NCBI RefSeq assembly: GCF_000758585.1
Contig: NZ_CP009281.1
Coordinates: 1,364,001-1,428,000, forward strand
Reading direction: 5' to 3'
Source of the DNA: Paenibacillus sp. FSL R5-0345
Lineage (GTDB): Bacteria; Bacillota; Bacilli; Paenibacillales; Paenibacillaceae
DNA length: 64,000 bases
Each line of letters opens with the position of its first letter. Within the stretch, counting starts at the first letter, position 1. The notes below the pieces were generated by a model. The model was not told the DNA's origin and made no database searches. It was given only the letters and a program-made list of their open reading frames with translations. Shown piece by piece: positions 1 to 9,200 of this stretch. Position numbers and translations under genes: made by a program.

Positions 1-1491
1 CATTTGAAGCTGGGCAAATTGGTTGTATTGTATGATTCAAATGATATTTCCCTTGATGGTAAATTGAACCTTTCCTTCTCCGAGAACGTAGCTCAACGTT
101 TTGATGCTTACGGTTGGCAAGTACTGCGCGTTGAAGACGGAAATGATCTTCCTGCGATTGCCAAAGCGATTGCTGAAGCACAAGCTGAGACTAGCAAACC
201 GACTTTGATCGAAGTGAAAACTGTAATTGGTTATGGTAGCCCTAACAAACAAGGTAAAGGCGGCCATGGCGGTACTCACGGTTCCCCGCTTGGAGCAGAA
301 GAAGCTAAGCTGACTAAAGATTTCTACAAGTGGGTATACGAAGAAGATTTCTATGTACCTGATGAAGTTCGTGCTCATTTTGCAGAAGTGAAGAAAAACG
401 GAATCGCAGCTAACAAAGCATGGGACGAAAAATTTGCAGCTTACAAAAAAGCATATCCAGAGCTTGCTGCACAATTCGAAACCGTAATCAACGGCGATCT
501 TCCAGAAGGCTGGGATGCTAACCTTCCAACTTACACTACTGAAGATAAAGCCGTATCGACTCGTGTCGCTTCCGGTAGTGCACTTAACGGTCTGACTGCT
601 GGCGTTCCTCAGCTTGTGGGCGGTTCCGCTGACTTGGAAAGCTCCACTATGACGCATTTGAATGGTTTAACATCGTTCACTTCAGAATCTTATGATGGCC
701 GCAATATTTATTTCGGCGTACGTGAGTTTGGTATGGCAGCTGCGATGAACGGTATTGCACTGCACACGGGTCTTAAAGTATTCGGAGGAACATTCTTCGT
801 ATTCACAGACTACCTGCGTCCAGCTATTCGCTTGGCTTCGATCATGAAATTGCCAGTAACCTATGTACTGACACATGACAGTATTGCAGTCGGTGAAGAT
901 GGTCCTACGCATGAACCAATCGAACAATTGGCTTCCCTGCGTATCATCCCAGGTCTGACAGTTATTCGTCCGGCTGATGCTAACGAAACTTCTGCAGCAT
1001 GGGCTTATGCTATGGAAAACAAAGAGAATCCGGTTGCTTTGGTTCTGACTCGTCAAAACTTGCCGATTCTTGCAGGAACCGTTGATGGCGTTCGTGAAAA
1101 CATCAAACGTGGTGGTTATGTTGTCTCTGATTCCAAGAATGGCACTCCACAAGCACAACTGATCGCAACTGGTTCTGAAGTACAACTGGCTGTTAAAGCA
1201 CAAGCTGCTTTGGCTGAAGAAGGTATTGATGTTCGTGTAATCAGCTTACCAAGCTGGGATCTGTTCGAAAAACAAGATAAGGAATACCGTGATTCCGTAA
1301 TTCTTCCAGGAGTTAAGGCTCGTCTTGCTATCGAAATGGCACAAACCTTCGGCTGGGAACGTTACACTGGTGACCAAGGCGATATCCTCGGCATCACTAC
1401 TTTCGGAGCTTCCGCACCTGGCGACAGAGTAATGAAAGAATACGGCTTTACTGTTGAGAATGTAGTTAGCCGTGTGAAAGCACTTCTGTAA
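1..1491 (+). CDS. tkt: Transketolase, C-terminal three quarters (5' truncated by window edge)
   Basis: Thiamine-diphosphate enzyme of the non-oxidative pentose phosphate pathway that moves two-carbon ketol units between sugar phosphates. The reading frame is open from base 1, so the start lies upstream; about 496 residues are visible against roughly 665 in the family. Visible parts are the end of the PP domain (GGTHGSPLGAEE), the pyrimidine-binding domain (EFGMAAAMNGIALHTG, then THDSIAVGEDGPTHEPIEQL) and the C-terminal domain (LPSWDLFEKQ). ppnP follows 33 bases later, and a strong terminator lies after ppnP, so the two are probably co-transcribed. Identification is secure. Confidence 0.96.
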   Translation, partial: HLKLGKLVVLYDSNDISLDGKLNLSFSENVAQRFDAYGWQVLRVEDGNDLPAIAKAIAEAQAETSKPTLIEVKTVIGYGSPNKQGKGGHGGTHGSPLGAEEAKLTKDFYKWVYEEDFYVPDEVRAHFAEVKKNGIAANKAWDEKFAAYKKAYPELAAQFETVINGDLPEGWDANLPTYTTEDKAVSTRVASGSALNGLTAGVPQLVGGSADLESSTMTHLNGLTSFTSESYDGRNIYFGVREFGMAAAMNGIALHTGLKVFGGTFFVFTDYLRPAIRLASIMKLPVTYVLTHDSIAVGEDGPTHEPIEQLASLRIIPGLTVIRPADANETSAAWAYAMENKENPVALVLTRQNLPILAGTVDGVRENIKRGGYVVSDSKNGTPQAQLIATGSEVQLAVKAQAALAEEGIDVRVISLPSWDLFEKQDKEYRDSVILPGVKARLAIEMAQTFGWERYTGDQGDILGITTFGASAPGDRVMKEYGFTVENVVSRVKALL

Positions 1492-1524
1492 TTAACTGAA
1501 TAATCATTAGGGGGAGAACAAGTA

Positions 1525-1842
1525 ATGAGTCAGTTTAACAACGCAACGATTGAAAAAGCAGCCAATGTATATTATGGCGGACAAGTAACCAGCCGTACGG
1601 TAATTTTACAGGATGGAACTAAGGTGACACTTGGCATCATGTTGCCTGGTGTATATGAATTTGGTACGGATGGTCCTGAAATTATGGAGATTCTGTCCGG
1701 TGATCTTAAAGTGCTGCTACCCGGCAGCGAAGTATGGCAGGAGATTAAGGGAGCGGAGACGTTCAATGTTCCTGGAAACTCAAAATTTGCGTTGGAAGTA
1801 TTCGGTGTAACTGATTATTGCTGTTCTTACCCAGTATTGTAA
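1525..1842 (+). CDS. ppnP: Pyrimidine/purine nucleoside phosphorylase PpnP
   Basis: Small cupin-fold nucleoside phosphorylase (formerly DUF1255/YaiE) that splits nucleosides with phosphate into base and ribose-1-phosphate. The 105-residue length is normal for the family, and the conserved block [16 protein letters not shown] is present, followed by a typical cupin end (FNVPGNSKF). A good ribosome site (GGGGGAG) precedes the ATG. It sits directly after transketolase, which fits a role in feeding ribose phosphate from nucleosides into the pentose phosphate pathway; that link is inference. Confidence 0.9.
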   Translation: MSQFNNATIEKAANVYYGGQVTSRTVILQDGTKVTLGIMLPGVYEFGTDGPEIMEILSGDLKVLLPGSEVWQEIKGAETFNVPGNSKFALEVFGVTDYCCSYPVL

Positions 1843-1859
1843 TTCAAAGTATAGAAATG

Positions 1860-1905
1860 AAGAAGTATCCCGGTTGCCTCGGCAGCCGGGATACTTCTTT
1901 TTGTG
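1860..1905 (+). terminator. Rho-independent terminator after ppnP
   Basis: An 18-bp stem with one G-U pair (AAGAAGTATCCCGG on the left arm), CTCG loop, then a run of T. It closes the tkt-ppnP unit. Confidence 0.9.
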
Positions 1906-1975
1906 TACCCAGGATAGAGCAAAAAATCAAAAGAAAATATGCAATTATTTAAAAAAGATTAATATAATTAATTTA

Positions 1976-2050
1976 TTGACTAAAATATGACATTCTCATA
2001 TACTTCCAATATCAATTTAGTAGACTGATATTTTTATCAGTAGACAGATA
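1976..2050 (+). promoter_or_regulatory. Promoter and possible operator of the M14 peptidase gene
   Basis: TTGACT at 1976-1981 and TATACT at 1999-2004 are 17 bases apart, a near-consensus SigA promoter. Just downstream, CTGATATTTTTATCAG (2025-2040) is a palindrome embedded in a 10-mer repeated 20 bases apart (TAGACTGATA at 2021, TAGACAGATA at 2041). Its position over the transcription start would suit a repressor. The regulator is unknown. Confidence 0.55.
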
Positions 2051-2064
2051 TAGGAGATGACAAC

Positions 2065-3582
2065 ATGAGAAAGACAGATTTTCGCAAGGGAATACATAAG
2101 ATTACACTATTGTTGCTCAGTTGTGTGCTGCTGGTAACTGTATTCGTAACAGCAGCGCCGGTTCAGGCAGCAACGAATATAGTGAATCCCAATCAAGTCT
2201 ATTCTTATAACTTAATGAAAAGGGATATTGAGAGGTTAGTGCAGGAATACCCTGATCTGGTAATGTCCGAATCTTTAGGGCAGTCTCCTTATGGACGGGA
2301 TTTGTGGGCGGTGAAGTTAGGCAGAGGAGAATCAGTGCTATTTCTTAACGGTTCGCATCATGCTAGAGAGTGGATGACAACTAGTTTATTGATGAAAATG
2401 CTCGATACGTATGCCCAGGCTTATAAAACTAATGGGAAAATAGGAGGCTATAACGTACGCAGTTTGCTTGATCAAGTCAGCATTTGGATCGTTCCGATGG
2501 TTAATCCGGATGGCGTTACTTTATCCCAACAGGGCACTGAAGGGCTTCCAGCCAATGTGGCCAAAACGCTGTTAAAATATAATGGGAACAGCACAAACTT
2601 TACTCGCTGGAAAGCAAATATGCAGGGAATTGACCTTAACCGTCAATATCCGGCTAACTGGAACACCATAAAGAATACGGCTTCAACTCCTTGGTATCAG
2701 AATTATAAAGGGAAGAAGCCAGCTGAAACCTCTGAAGTGCAGATGATGATGGAATTGACGGAAAGAATTGATCCGGAAGTAACAATTTCATATCACAGCT
2801 CTGGTGAAATCATATTTTGGAATTTTAATTCTCTCAGCAGCAATCTTAACCGCGACAAAACAATAGCTCGGACGCTTGGTAATCTGACAGGCTATTCTCT
2901 GGTAGCTCCGGAGAAGAATCCTTCCGGGGGTGGTTATAAAGATTGGTTCATTCAGAAGTATGGCCGTCCCGGGTTCACAATTGAAATTGCAAGTTATGTG
3001 GGGGAGACCAATGTTCCCTTAAAACAGTTTGATAAGATCTGGTCAGAGAATAAAGAGGTTGGGCTTTACTCTGCGCTACAATCCTATTCCTTATGGCTGA
3101 ATAAGCAGAAGCCTCAATATCCTCAGCGATCCATGAGTTTGCTGTCGGGAACGGAACTTTATACTAAAATTGGAGCTTCAACAGGAGGTATCAATCTGCA
3201 GCCGCAAATGCTTCAAGTGATTGCGAAGAAGGGCGATTGGTATCAGGTTCAAGCAGCGGAAGGACTGGGATGGATTCATCCTTCTCCGGGAAAGCTTGTT
3301 ATCGTCGAGGAAATATTTGCGAATGCTGAATTCCAGCAAAGTATACCTGCTTATAAGTACCCAGATACTTACGCTCCTAAAGTGGTCTCTCTCAATCCGC
3401 AGTCCGTCCAGGTCAAGGGAAGATGGGGCACCTGGTTATTAGCCACTACCCCGAGCGGGAGCTGGTGGATTGATGGACGTGAGGCAAAGCTCGTTTGGCC
3501 GATAGAAGAGACTGTGCAGGAACCGGCAATTGACACCGGAATAACCGGCGAAGAACAACCTGATTTTATAACTACTCCATAG
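2065..3582 (+). CDS. Secreted M14-family zinc carboxypeptidase / endopeptidase
   Basis: Zinc metallopeptidase, 505 residues. Residues 1-35 form a signal peptide ending near VQA. The M14 domain spans about 43-350: zinc ligands H99 and E102 (motif HHARE), the VNPDG block at 146-150, the LNRQYP substrate-binding block at 191-196, third zinc ligand H244 (SYHSSGE) and catalytic E307 (FTIEIAS). About 150 C-terminal residues look like SH3-type or low-complexity binding modules and end in an acidic tail. Such Bacillota proteins act outside the cell, often on cell-wall peptides (the gamma-D-glutamyl-diamino acid endopeptidase I type); the exact substrate is not shown. It is monocistronic, with its own promoter and terminator. 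Confidence 0.85.
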   Translation: MRKTDFRKGIHKITLLLLSCVLLVTVFVTAAPVQAATNIVNPNQVYSYNLMKRDIERLVQEYPDLVMSESLGQSPYGRDLWAVKLGRGESVLFLNGSHHAREWMTTSLLMKMLDTYAQAYKTNGKIGGYNVRSLLDQVSIWIVPMVNPDGVTLSQQGTEGLPANVAKTLLKYNGNSTNFTRWKANMQGIDLNRQYPANWNTIKNTASTPWYQNYKGKKPAETSEVQMMMELTERIDPEVTISYHSSGEIIFWNFNSLSSNLNRDKTIARTLGNLTGYSLVAPEKNPSGGGYKDWFIQKYGRPGFTIEIASYVGETNVPLKQFDKIWSENKEVGLYSALQSYSLWLNKQKPQYPQRSMSLLSGTELYTKIGASTGGINLQPQMLQVIAKKGDWYQVQAAEGLGWIHPSPGKLVIVEEIFANAEFQQSIPAYKYPDTYAPKVVSLNPQSVQVKGRWGTWLLATTPSGSWWIDGREAKLVWPIEETVQEPAIDTGITGEEQPDFITTP

Positions 3583-3610
3583 TAGTACATACATATTTGC
3601 AGTAACAGTA

Positions 3611-3652
3611 AAGGGGTCTCCAGCCAAGTTCATTCTTGGCTGGAGACCCCTT
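3611..3652. terminator. Strong terminator between convergent genes
   Basis: Perfect 18-bp inverted repeat (left arm AAGGGGTCTCCAGCCAAG) with a six-base loop, 28 bases after the M14 peptidase stop. Confidence 0.85.
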
Positions 3653-3654
3653 CT

Positions 3655-3708
3655 AGAAATATAAGGATAAAATATAAGTTTCACACTATACTTTATCCTT
3701 ATATTTCT
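3655..3708. repeat. Second inverted repeat between convergent genes
   Basis: Perfect 17-bp inverted repeat (left arm AGAAATATAAGGATAAA, right arm 3692-3708), immediately after the first terminator. It is A+T-rich and has no T-run, so it may serve the opposite strand or only insulate the convergent transcripts. A short hairpin CGTCCT/AGGACG follows at 3724-3739. Confidence 0.6.
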
Positions 3709-3792
3709 CGCATAAACGCTTACCGTCCTGATAAGGACGTCGAAGCCGTTCATGCTTGATAATCCTTTTTTTCGATATGAATCTTGTATCTA

Positions 3793-4692
3793 TTACTGGT
3801 TTGCTTTACCGCCGATTTTCTGCCCGATCCATTCTTCATAGGATTTGACCACTGCGGACAGATCCTCATCAGCGAAGCCGTGGTTGAATCCTGCCTGAAA
3901 CATGCTCTTAGCTACACCGAGCATAGGGGTAGGCACGCCAGTGGAGTCGCTTAGCGAGGAAGCCAGCTTAAGATCTTTCAGCATAAGACCAAGAGAGAAC
4001 TGATTGCTGAAATCATTATCGATAATTTTCTGACCCTTTAGCTCGGCTTGCTTGCTGCCCGCAGAGCCATTCTTAACAAGCTCCAGGAATTTATCGGCAG
4101 GCACACCGGATTTGACAGCGATGGAGAAGCCTTCAGCTAGAGCGACATTGTGAATGCCAACCATTGCATTATGTGCCAGCTTCGCTGCAGCGCCGCTACC
4201 GTTGTCGCCCATATGCAGGAGTAGCCGGCCCATAGTATCGAAGATATCGCGATGCTGTTCTATAACTTCAGCACTGCCGCCAACCATGAACACCAAGGTT
4301 CCGTCAATAGCTGCCGGTTTGCTACCAGTTACTGGTGCGTCTAGAAAATGTCCGCCGCGAGCTTCTACAGCAGTGGCGATTTCGTGAACTAGTCCCGGAG
4401 AAATGGTACTGGAATCAATAATCAAGCCGCCTGGCTTAAGTGCATCGAGAATACCATCCTGACCATAAAACACTTCACGAACCGAATCATCATTACTGAT
4501 CATGGTAATAATAACATCCTTACCTTCAGCGGCAGCACGTGGTGTAAGAGCAGTCTGAGCACCTTCTGCTTCAAGAGGTTTAGATTTAGCTGCCGTACGG
4601 TTGTACACCGTCACCTGAAAGCCGCCGCGAAGCAAGTTGGAAGCCATTGGCGCTCCCATTGTTCCAAGTCCGATAAAACCGATTTGTTTCAT
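3793..4692 (-). CDS. NAD(P)-dependent beta-hydroxyacid dehydrogenase (3-hydroxyisobutyrate dehydrogenase family)
   Basis: Rossmann-fold oxidoreductase of the 3-hydroxyisobutyrate/tartronate-semialdehyde/glyoxylate reductase family, 299 residues from the chosen ATG. The N-terminal dinucleotide motif is GFIGLGTMGAPMASNL; the substrate signature DAPVTGSKPAA and the catalytic-lysine segment GSGAAAKLAHNAM are intact. A GTG four codons upstream (4704) lies inside the ribosome site GGAAGGTGG, so the ATG at 4692 with 8-base spacing is the better start. The substrate cannot be deduced. It is a single gene, convergent with the M14 peptidase and divergent from pgi. Confidence 0.85.
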   Translation of the reverse strand: MKQIGFIGLGTMGAPMASNLLRGGFQVTVYNRTAAKSKPLEAEGAQTALTPRAAAEGKDVIITMISNDDSVREVFYGQDGILDALKPGGLIIDSSTISPGLVHEIATAVEARGGHFLDAPVTGSKPAAIDGTLVFMVGGSAEVIEQHRDIFDTMGRLLLHMGDNGSGAAAKLAHNAMVGIHNVALAEGFSIAVKSGVPADKFLELVKNGSAGSKQAELKGQKIIDNDFSNQFSLGLMLKDLKLASSLSDSTGVPTPMLGVAKSMFQAGFNHGFADEDLSAVVKSYEEWIGQKIGGKANQ

Positions 4693-4834
4693 TTGTATAG
4701 CCACCTTCCGTTTTCTTCATTCTATCACGGCACTTAGGCTAGCACCACAGCTCGGCCATGCCTATTGACGCGGGAAACGCTTCCATGAAACTTTCGAAAA
4801 CTTGGTTCTAAAGCCCGGGATGTGCCCTAAGACC

Positions 4835-4863
4835 TTGCCAGTCAAGGCAAATTAAAGTATCCT
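4835..4863 (+). promoter_or_regulatory. Candidate pgi promoter
   Basis: TTGCCA (4835-4840) and TATCCT (4858-4863) are separated by 17 bases, about 60 bases before pgi. Both boxes are moderate matches. Confidence 0.35.
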
Positions 4864-4926
4864 AATTATAAAGTTGTAACAAGCGGTTTCAAATTTAAAG
4901 AGATAAACAGGAGGTTTCCATTACCG

Positions 4927-6282
4927 ATGTCTAAGAAGATTAATTTTGACTACACCAAAGCCCTTTCTTTCTTCAACCAACAAGAAATTGACAACCTTGC
5001 CGCTCCAGTTAAGTTAGCACACGAACAGTTGCATAATAAGACTGGTGTAGGTTCCGACTATCTTGGATGGATTGATCTTCCATCAGCTTATGATAAGGAA
5101 GAATTCGCACGCATTCAGCAAGCTGCCAAGAAGATCCAGAGCGATTCCGAAGTACTGATTGTAATTGGTATTGGTGGTTCTTATCTGGGAGCACGCGCAG
5201 CGATTGAAGCGCTCTCGCATTCTTTTTACAATAACCTTTCTAAAGATAAGCGCAAAACTCCAGAAGTTTATTTCGCGGGTAACAACATCAGTTCTACATA
5301 CATCACGCATTTGCTTGATCTAGTAGAAGGCAAAGACTTCTCCGTGAACGTAATCTCCAAATCCGGAACTACAACTGAGCCAGCTATTGCTTTCCGCATT
5401 TTCCGCGCAGCTCTGGAGAAGAAATATGGCAAGGAAGAAGCTCGCAAACGTATTTACGCTACTACAGACAAGGAAAAAGGTGCCCTTAAGAAATTGGCTA
5501 CTGAAGAAGGTTATGAATCCTTCATCATTCCAGACGATGTAGGCGGACGTTACTCCGTATTGACACCTGTAGGCTTGCTTCCAATCGCTGTAGCAGGTAT
5601 TAACATTGAAGAGATGATGCAAGGTGCTGCTGCCGCTGCGGATGAGTTCAATAATCCGGATGTAGCTACTAACCAAGCTTATCAATATGCTGCAGTTCGT
5701 AATGCTCTGTATCGTAAAGGTAAGACAACTGAAATTCTCGTTAACTATGAGCCTTCCCTACACTTTGTATCCGAGTGGTGGAAACAATTGTTTGGCGAGA
5801 GCGAAGGTAAGGATTTCAAAGGTATTTATCCTTCTTCCGTTGATTTCTCTACGGATCTACACTCCATGGGTCAATTTATCCAAGAAGGTAACCGTAATAT
5901 CTTTGAAACGGTGATCCAAGTTGATCAAGTGGCTCATCATGTGACCATTGAGAACGATCCAGATGATCTGGATGGCTTGAACTTCTTAACAGGAAAGACT
6001 ATGGATTTCGTAAATAAGAAGGCTTTCCAAGGTACAATGCTTGCGCATACAGATGGTCAAGTACCTAACCTTATCGTTACTATTCCTGATCAAACACCAT
6101 ACACATTTGGTTATTTGGTTTACTTCTTTGAAAAAGCTTGCGGCATCAGCGGTTACCTGCTCGGTGTTAATCCATTCGACCAACCAGGCGTGGAAGCATA
6201 TAAGAAGAATATGTTCGCGCTGCTTGGCAAACCGGGTTACGAAAAAGAAAAGGCAGAGCTGGAAGCAAGACTTACAGAATAG
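4927..6282 (+). CDS. pgi: Glucose-6-phosphate isomerase
   Basis: Cytoplasmic glycolytic enzyme that interconverts glucose-6-phosphate and fructose-6-phosphate. Its 451 residues match the short bacillar form. Diagnostic blocks are [14 protein letters not shown] for phosphate binding, [19 protein letters not shown] (PGI signature) and [13 protein letters not shown] near the C-terminus with the catalytic lysine region. The ribosome site AGGAGG lies 9 bases before the ATG. Monocistronic, with its own hairpin downstream. Confidence 0.97.
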   Translation: MSKKINFDYTKALSFFNQQEIDNLAAPVKLAHEQLHNKTGVGSDYLGWIDLPSAYDKEEFARIQQAAKKIQSDSEVLIVIGIGGSYLGARAAIEALSHSFYNNLSKDKRKTPEVYFAGNNISSTYITHLLDLVEGKDFSVNVISKSGTTTEPAIAFRIFRAALEKKYGKEEARKRIYATTDKEKGALKKLATEEGYESFIIPDDVGGRYSVLTPVGLLPIAVAGINIEEMMQGAAAAADEFNNPDVATNQAYQYAAVRNALYRKGKTTEILVNYEPSLHFVSEWWKQLFGESEGKDFKGIYPSSVDFSTDLHSMGQFIQEGNRNIFETVIQVDQVAHHVTIENDPDDLDGLNFLTGKTMDFVNKKAFQGTMLAHTDGQVPNLIVTIPDQTPYTFGYLVYFFEKACGISGYLLGVNPFDQPGVEAYKKNMFALLGKPGYEKEKAELEARLTE

Positions 6283-6327
6283 TATTGCAGCAGTATTTTA
6301 GAGACCATTCATACTAGTGTAAGTCAC

Positions 6328-6370
6328 CAGGAGCAGTCCATAGGTAATCCAATACCGGGGACTGCTCCTG
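6328..6370 (+). terminator. Hairpin after pgi
   Basis: Perfect 12-bp stem (CAGGAGCAGTCC with GGACTGCTCCTG) and a 19-base loop. No strong T-run follows, so termination may be partial. Confidence 0.55.
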
Positions 6371-6414
6371 ACATTATATGAAGACATCATATGTATATAA
6401 GGACTGGAATAATT

Positions 6415-7047
6415 ATGTTAGAACAATATCGGACGGTGCGCTCTTCCGCCTCCAAGGAAGTCGTAATCCGCAAATCTCGCTTCATTGGTCATGTTATGCC
6501 GGTTGAGAATGAAGAAGAAGCAATGTTGTTTATCGAAGACATTAAGAAGAAACATCGGGACGCAACGCATAACTGTTCTGCTTATGTGATTGGGGAGAGA
6601 GACGAAATCCAGAGGCAATCGGACGACGGGGAGCCGAGTGGAACAGCAGGCAAACCGATTTTGGAAGTAATTCGCAACCAGGGAGTTAAAAATGTCGCAA
6701 TTGTTGTTACCCGTTATTTCGGAGGCATTATGCTGGGTGCCGGAGGGCTGATTAGAGCTTATACGGATGGAGCAGTGCTTGCGCTTGAAGCAGGAGAAGT
6801 GATCACCCGTGTGCTAAGACGAGAGGTATTCGTAGAAATTGAGTACACTTGGCTAGGCAAGGTTGAGAACGAACTTCGGGGAAGAGGTATTCAAACCGGC
6901 GAGACTTTGTTCACCGATAAAGTAACGTTGTTATGTTTACCGCGAAATGATGAGGGAGACGCATTTATGGCATGGATAACAGATCTAACCCAAGGGCAAG
7001 CCTTGGTAACGGAAGGGCGGCGGATTTACTACAGCGAAGGGGATTAG
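6415..7047 (+). CDS. yigZ: YigZ family protein (IMPACT/UPF0029 domain)
   Basis: 210 residues from the chosen ATG; an in-frame ATG eight codons upstream lacks a ribosome site, whereas TAAGGA lies 11 bases before 6415. The N-terminal Impact domain carries the family blocks SDDGEPSGTAGKPILEVI (about 65-82) and VVTRYFGGIMLGAGGL (about 95-110); a DUF1949-type C-terminal domain follows. The family is linked to translation-related regulation, but its biochemical role is unsettled. The TetR gene starts 4 bases after its stop, so the two form an operon. Confidence 0.85.
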   Translation: MLEQYRTVRSSASKEVVIRKSRFIGHVMPVENEEEAMLFIEDIKKKHRDATHNCSAYVIGERDEIQRQSDDGEPSGTAGKPILEVIRNQGVKNVAIVVTRYFGGIMLGAGGLIRAYTDGAVLALEAGEVITRVLRREVFVEIEYTWLGKVENELRGRGIQTGETLFTDKVTLLCLPRNDEGDAFMAWITDLTQGQALVTEGRRIYYSEGD

Positions 7048-7051
7048 GTAT

Positions 7052-7633
7052 ATGGCAAGGAGAGCAGTGGAGCAGGAGTTGTCGAGGGAAAGAATATTAG
7101 AGGCCGCTAGGCATCTGTTTATTACCAAAGGGTATCGAGCGATTTCAATGCGAAGCATCGGTCAGCATTTGGGGTACAGCCACGGCTCTCTCTATTATCA
7201 TTTCAAAGAGAAGGCGGAGTTGTTCTACGCCATTGTTGTCGAAGATTTTAATCATGTGGCTGCTTTACTGAGCCAAGTAATGAATAAGCCACCTGAAGAA
7301 GGCATGACTCGAGTAGAGCAGCTGATTATGGAGTTTATACGGTTTGGAATAGATCATCCTTATCAATATGAGATAATGTTCATGATTCGTGATGAAGAGC
7401 TACTGGCTTATTGTAGGGCAGAGCAGGGACGATGTTTTGATTTATTCTCAAGTATTGTACGCCGTCATATGAAGGAAGAGGGATATGTGTCCGAGGATTG
7501 GCAGAACGTGCCGCTAACCTTGTTCTTATCCGCTCACGGATTTATTTCTTATTATATCCAAGATAAAGTATCATTTGAGGATGTAAAAGAGGCAGCATCA
7601 GCTCATATCAAGGTTTTATGTCGCAGCCTTTAA
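7052..7633 (+). CDS. TetR/AcrR family transcriptional regulator
   Basis: 193 residues. The N-terminal helix-turn-helix covers about residues 10-56 (RERILEAARHLF, then SMRSIGQHLGYSHGSLYYHF), which is typical of TetR. The remainder is a helical ligand-binding domain of unknown specificity. It lies 4 bases behind yigZ and is not divergent to any gene, so its target is unclear. No inverted-repeat operator was recognised nearby. Confidence 0.85.
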   Translation: MARRAVEQELSRERILEAARHLFITKGYRAISMRSIGQHLGYSHGSLYYHFKEKAELFYAIVVEDFNHVAALLSQVMNKPPEEGMTRVEQLIMEFIRFGIDHPYQYEIMFMIRDEELLAYCRAEQGRCFDLFSSIVRRHMKEEGYVSEDWQNVPLTLFLSAHGFISYYIQDKVSFEDVKEAASAHIKVLCRSL

Positions 7634-7732
7634 CATGCTGTTTTTTTTATAAGTTTATACTTTAAAGCTGTGCATTGGTATAACACTGCTTCTCTGCTTG
7701 GTCAAAGTAATATTTAATTCTAGTTATATTTT

Positions 7733-7766
7733 AATGGCCGCTCCGGGGCATAACGGAGCGGCCATT
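7733..7766. terminator. Bidirectional hairpin between TetR and yjbQ genes
   Basis: Perfect 13-bp stem AATGGCCGCTCCG with an 8-base loop, placed 10 bases from the yjbQ stop. It serves convergent transcripts. Confidence 0.75.
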
Positions 7767-7776
7767 TGTATATTGT

Positions 7777-8178
7777 TTATCCCTCAATAATTTTTAAGAA
7801 ACATTGTCTTCGTCTTGGTCCATCGAACTCACAAAAATAAATACCCTGCCAACGTCCGAGTAATACTTCACCATCATAGATAATTATACTTTGGGAAGGT
7901 CCTGTGGTAATAGATTTAAGGTGTGAAGCAGTATTGCCTTCAGCATGCCGATACTTCGGATGCTCCCAAGGGTAGACTTCATCCAAACGCATCAGAACAT
8001 CATGCCTCACGTCAGGATCTGCATTCTCATTGATTGCAATTCCTGCGGTGGTATGTGGACAATAAACTACGATCACACCGCTTTGCACTCCGCTTTTTTT
8101 CACAAAAGAAATGACTTCACGAGTAATATCCCGTAATTCATCCCGTTTCGTTGTAGTAATCTCCAGTGTATGCAGCAT
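7777..8178 (-). CDS. yjbQ: YjbQ family protein (UPF0047)
   Basis: 133-residue member of UPF0047/YjbQ. The conserved His-containing blocks are present: VYCPHTTAGIAINENADPDV and HAEGNTASHLKSITTGPSQS, with GEVLLGRWQGIYFCEFDGPR near the C-terminus. Family members show weak thiamine-phosphate-synthase activity, but the true role is uncertain. The second ATG (8178) is 7 bases from GGAAGGGG, whereas the first (8184) overlaps it, so the second is used. Confidence 0.88.
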   Translation of the reverse strand: MLHTLEITTTKRDELRDITREVISFVKKSGVQSGVIVVYCPHTTAGIAINENADPDVRHDVLMRLDEVYPWEHPKYRHAEGNTASHLKSITTGPSQSIIIYDGEVLLGRWQGIYFCEFDGPRRRQCFLKIIEG

Positions 8179-8311
8179 AATCATTCCCCTTCCTGTGATG
8201 TGCCACTTTTTCCTATACTTTATTATATATATTTTACCCCAAATTCACTTGAAAGTAATTGACGGCAGCGAGAAGGATTTGGTAAAGTAGTAATATTATA
8301 AAACCAAGTAT

Positions 8312-8328
8312 ATAAATAGGAATAATTA
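8312..8328 (+). promoter_or_regulatory. A+T-rich candidate operator upstream of the sulfate operon
   Basis: ATAAATAGGAATAATTA lies about 57 bases before cysT. It resembles recalled CymR (Rrf2-type cysteine repressor) sites containing GGAATAAT. This is a weak visual match only. Confidence 0.2.
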
Positions 8329-8384
8329 ATGAAGTTGTTGGTTAGTATACCGACCGGTTAGCCGGAGGTGGGAGGGCAAAATCA

Positions 8385-9200
8385 TTGAATTCGCTGCTTA
8401 GACACAAAGGTTGGACTTGGGGTTTCCGAACGACAATTTTGCTCTATTTTGTAGTATTGATCGTGCTGCCTATACTTGGGGTCTATTACAACTCTTTTTC
8501 ACTGGGTTTCGGTAATTTTGTGGAAAGCATAAGCGACCCGATTGCCTGGAAGTCGGTGCTGTTAACCTTAAAGCTGGCGATCATCGCTACTTTAATTAAT
8601 GTCTTTTTAGGAACAATGATTGCTTGGGTTCTTATTCGTTATCATTTCATGGGTAAAGCATTGCTTAACAGTCTTGTGGATTTGCCATTTGCGCTGCCGA
8701 CAGCAGTTGGTGGTTTGATGATTTTGCTCTTGCTCGGGCCTGGTAGTCTTATCGGCAAGGCTGCAGAAGCGCTTGGTTTTGAAATTGTTTTTCATCAGCC
8801 GGCAATTGTAATTGCTATGGTCTTCGTAACCTTTCCTTTCGTGATTCGAGCGGTTCAGCCCTTACTGGAGGAACTTGATCCTTCCGAGGAGGAAGCGGCT
8901 TATACAATGGGTGCCAAGGGAACTAGAGTCTTCTGGCATGTTATTCTCCCCTCTATGGCTCCTGGGATGATCAGCGGTGGAATGCTTGCCTTCTCGCGGG
9001 CACTTGCTGAATTCGGTGCTGTAGTCCTCGTAGCAGGCAATATTCCAGGTCGTACTCTCGTATCTTCTGTTTTTATTTTTGGTGAAGTTGAAAGTGATAA
9101 TCCGGTTTCCGCAGCAGCGGTTTCTGTCATTCTCTTGACCTTATCTTTTCTCATTCTTTGGCTCATTAATATGCTGCAGATGAGGGGGAGACGCTCATGA
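8385..9200 (+). CDS. cysT: Sulfate/thiosulfate ABC transporter permease CysT
   Basis: Inner-membrane subunit of the CysTWA sulfate/thiosulfate importer; 271 residues with about six membrane helices. The EAA loop that docks on the ATPase is EEAAYTMGAKGTRVFWHVILPSMAPG (about 166-191). It starts at TTG, with GGGAGGG 8 bases upstream; no ATG is available near the conserved N-terminus. The stop overlaps the next start by 4 bases. First gene of cysT-cysW-cysA-sbp. Confidence 0.92.
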   Translation: MNSLLRHKGWTWGFRTTILLYFVVLIVLPILGVYYNSFSLGFGNFVESISDPIAWKSVLLTLKLAIIATLINVFLGTMIAWVLIRYHFMGKALLNSLVDLPFALPTAVGGLMILLLLGPGSLIGKAAEALGFEIVFHQPAIVIAMVFVTFPFVIRAVQPLLEELDPSEEEAAYTMGAKGTRVFWHVILPSMAPGMISGGMLAFSRALAEFGAVVLVAGNIPGRTLVSSVFIFGEVESDNPVSAAAVSVILLTLSFLILWLINMLQMRGRRS

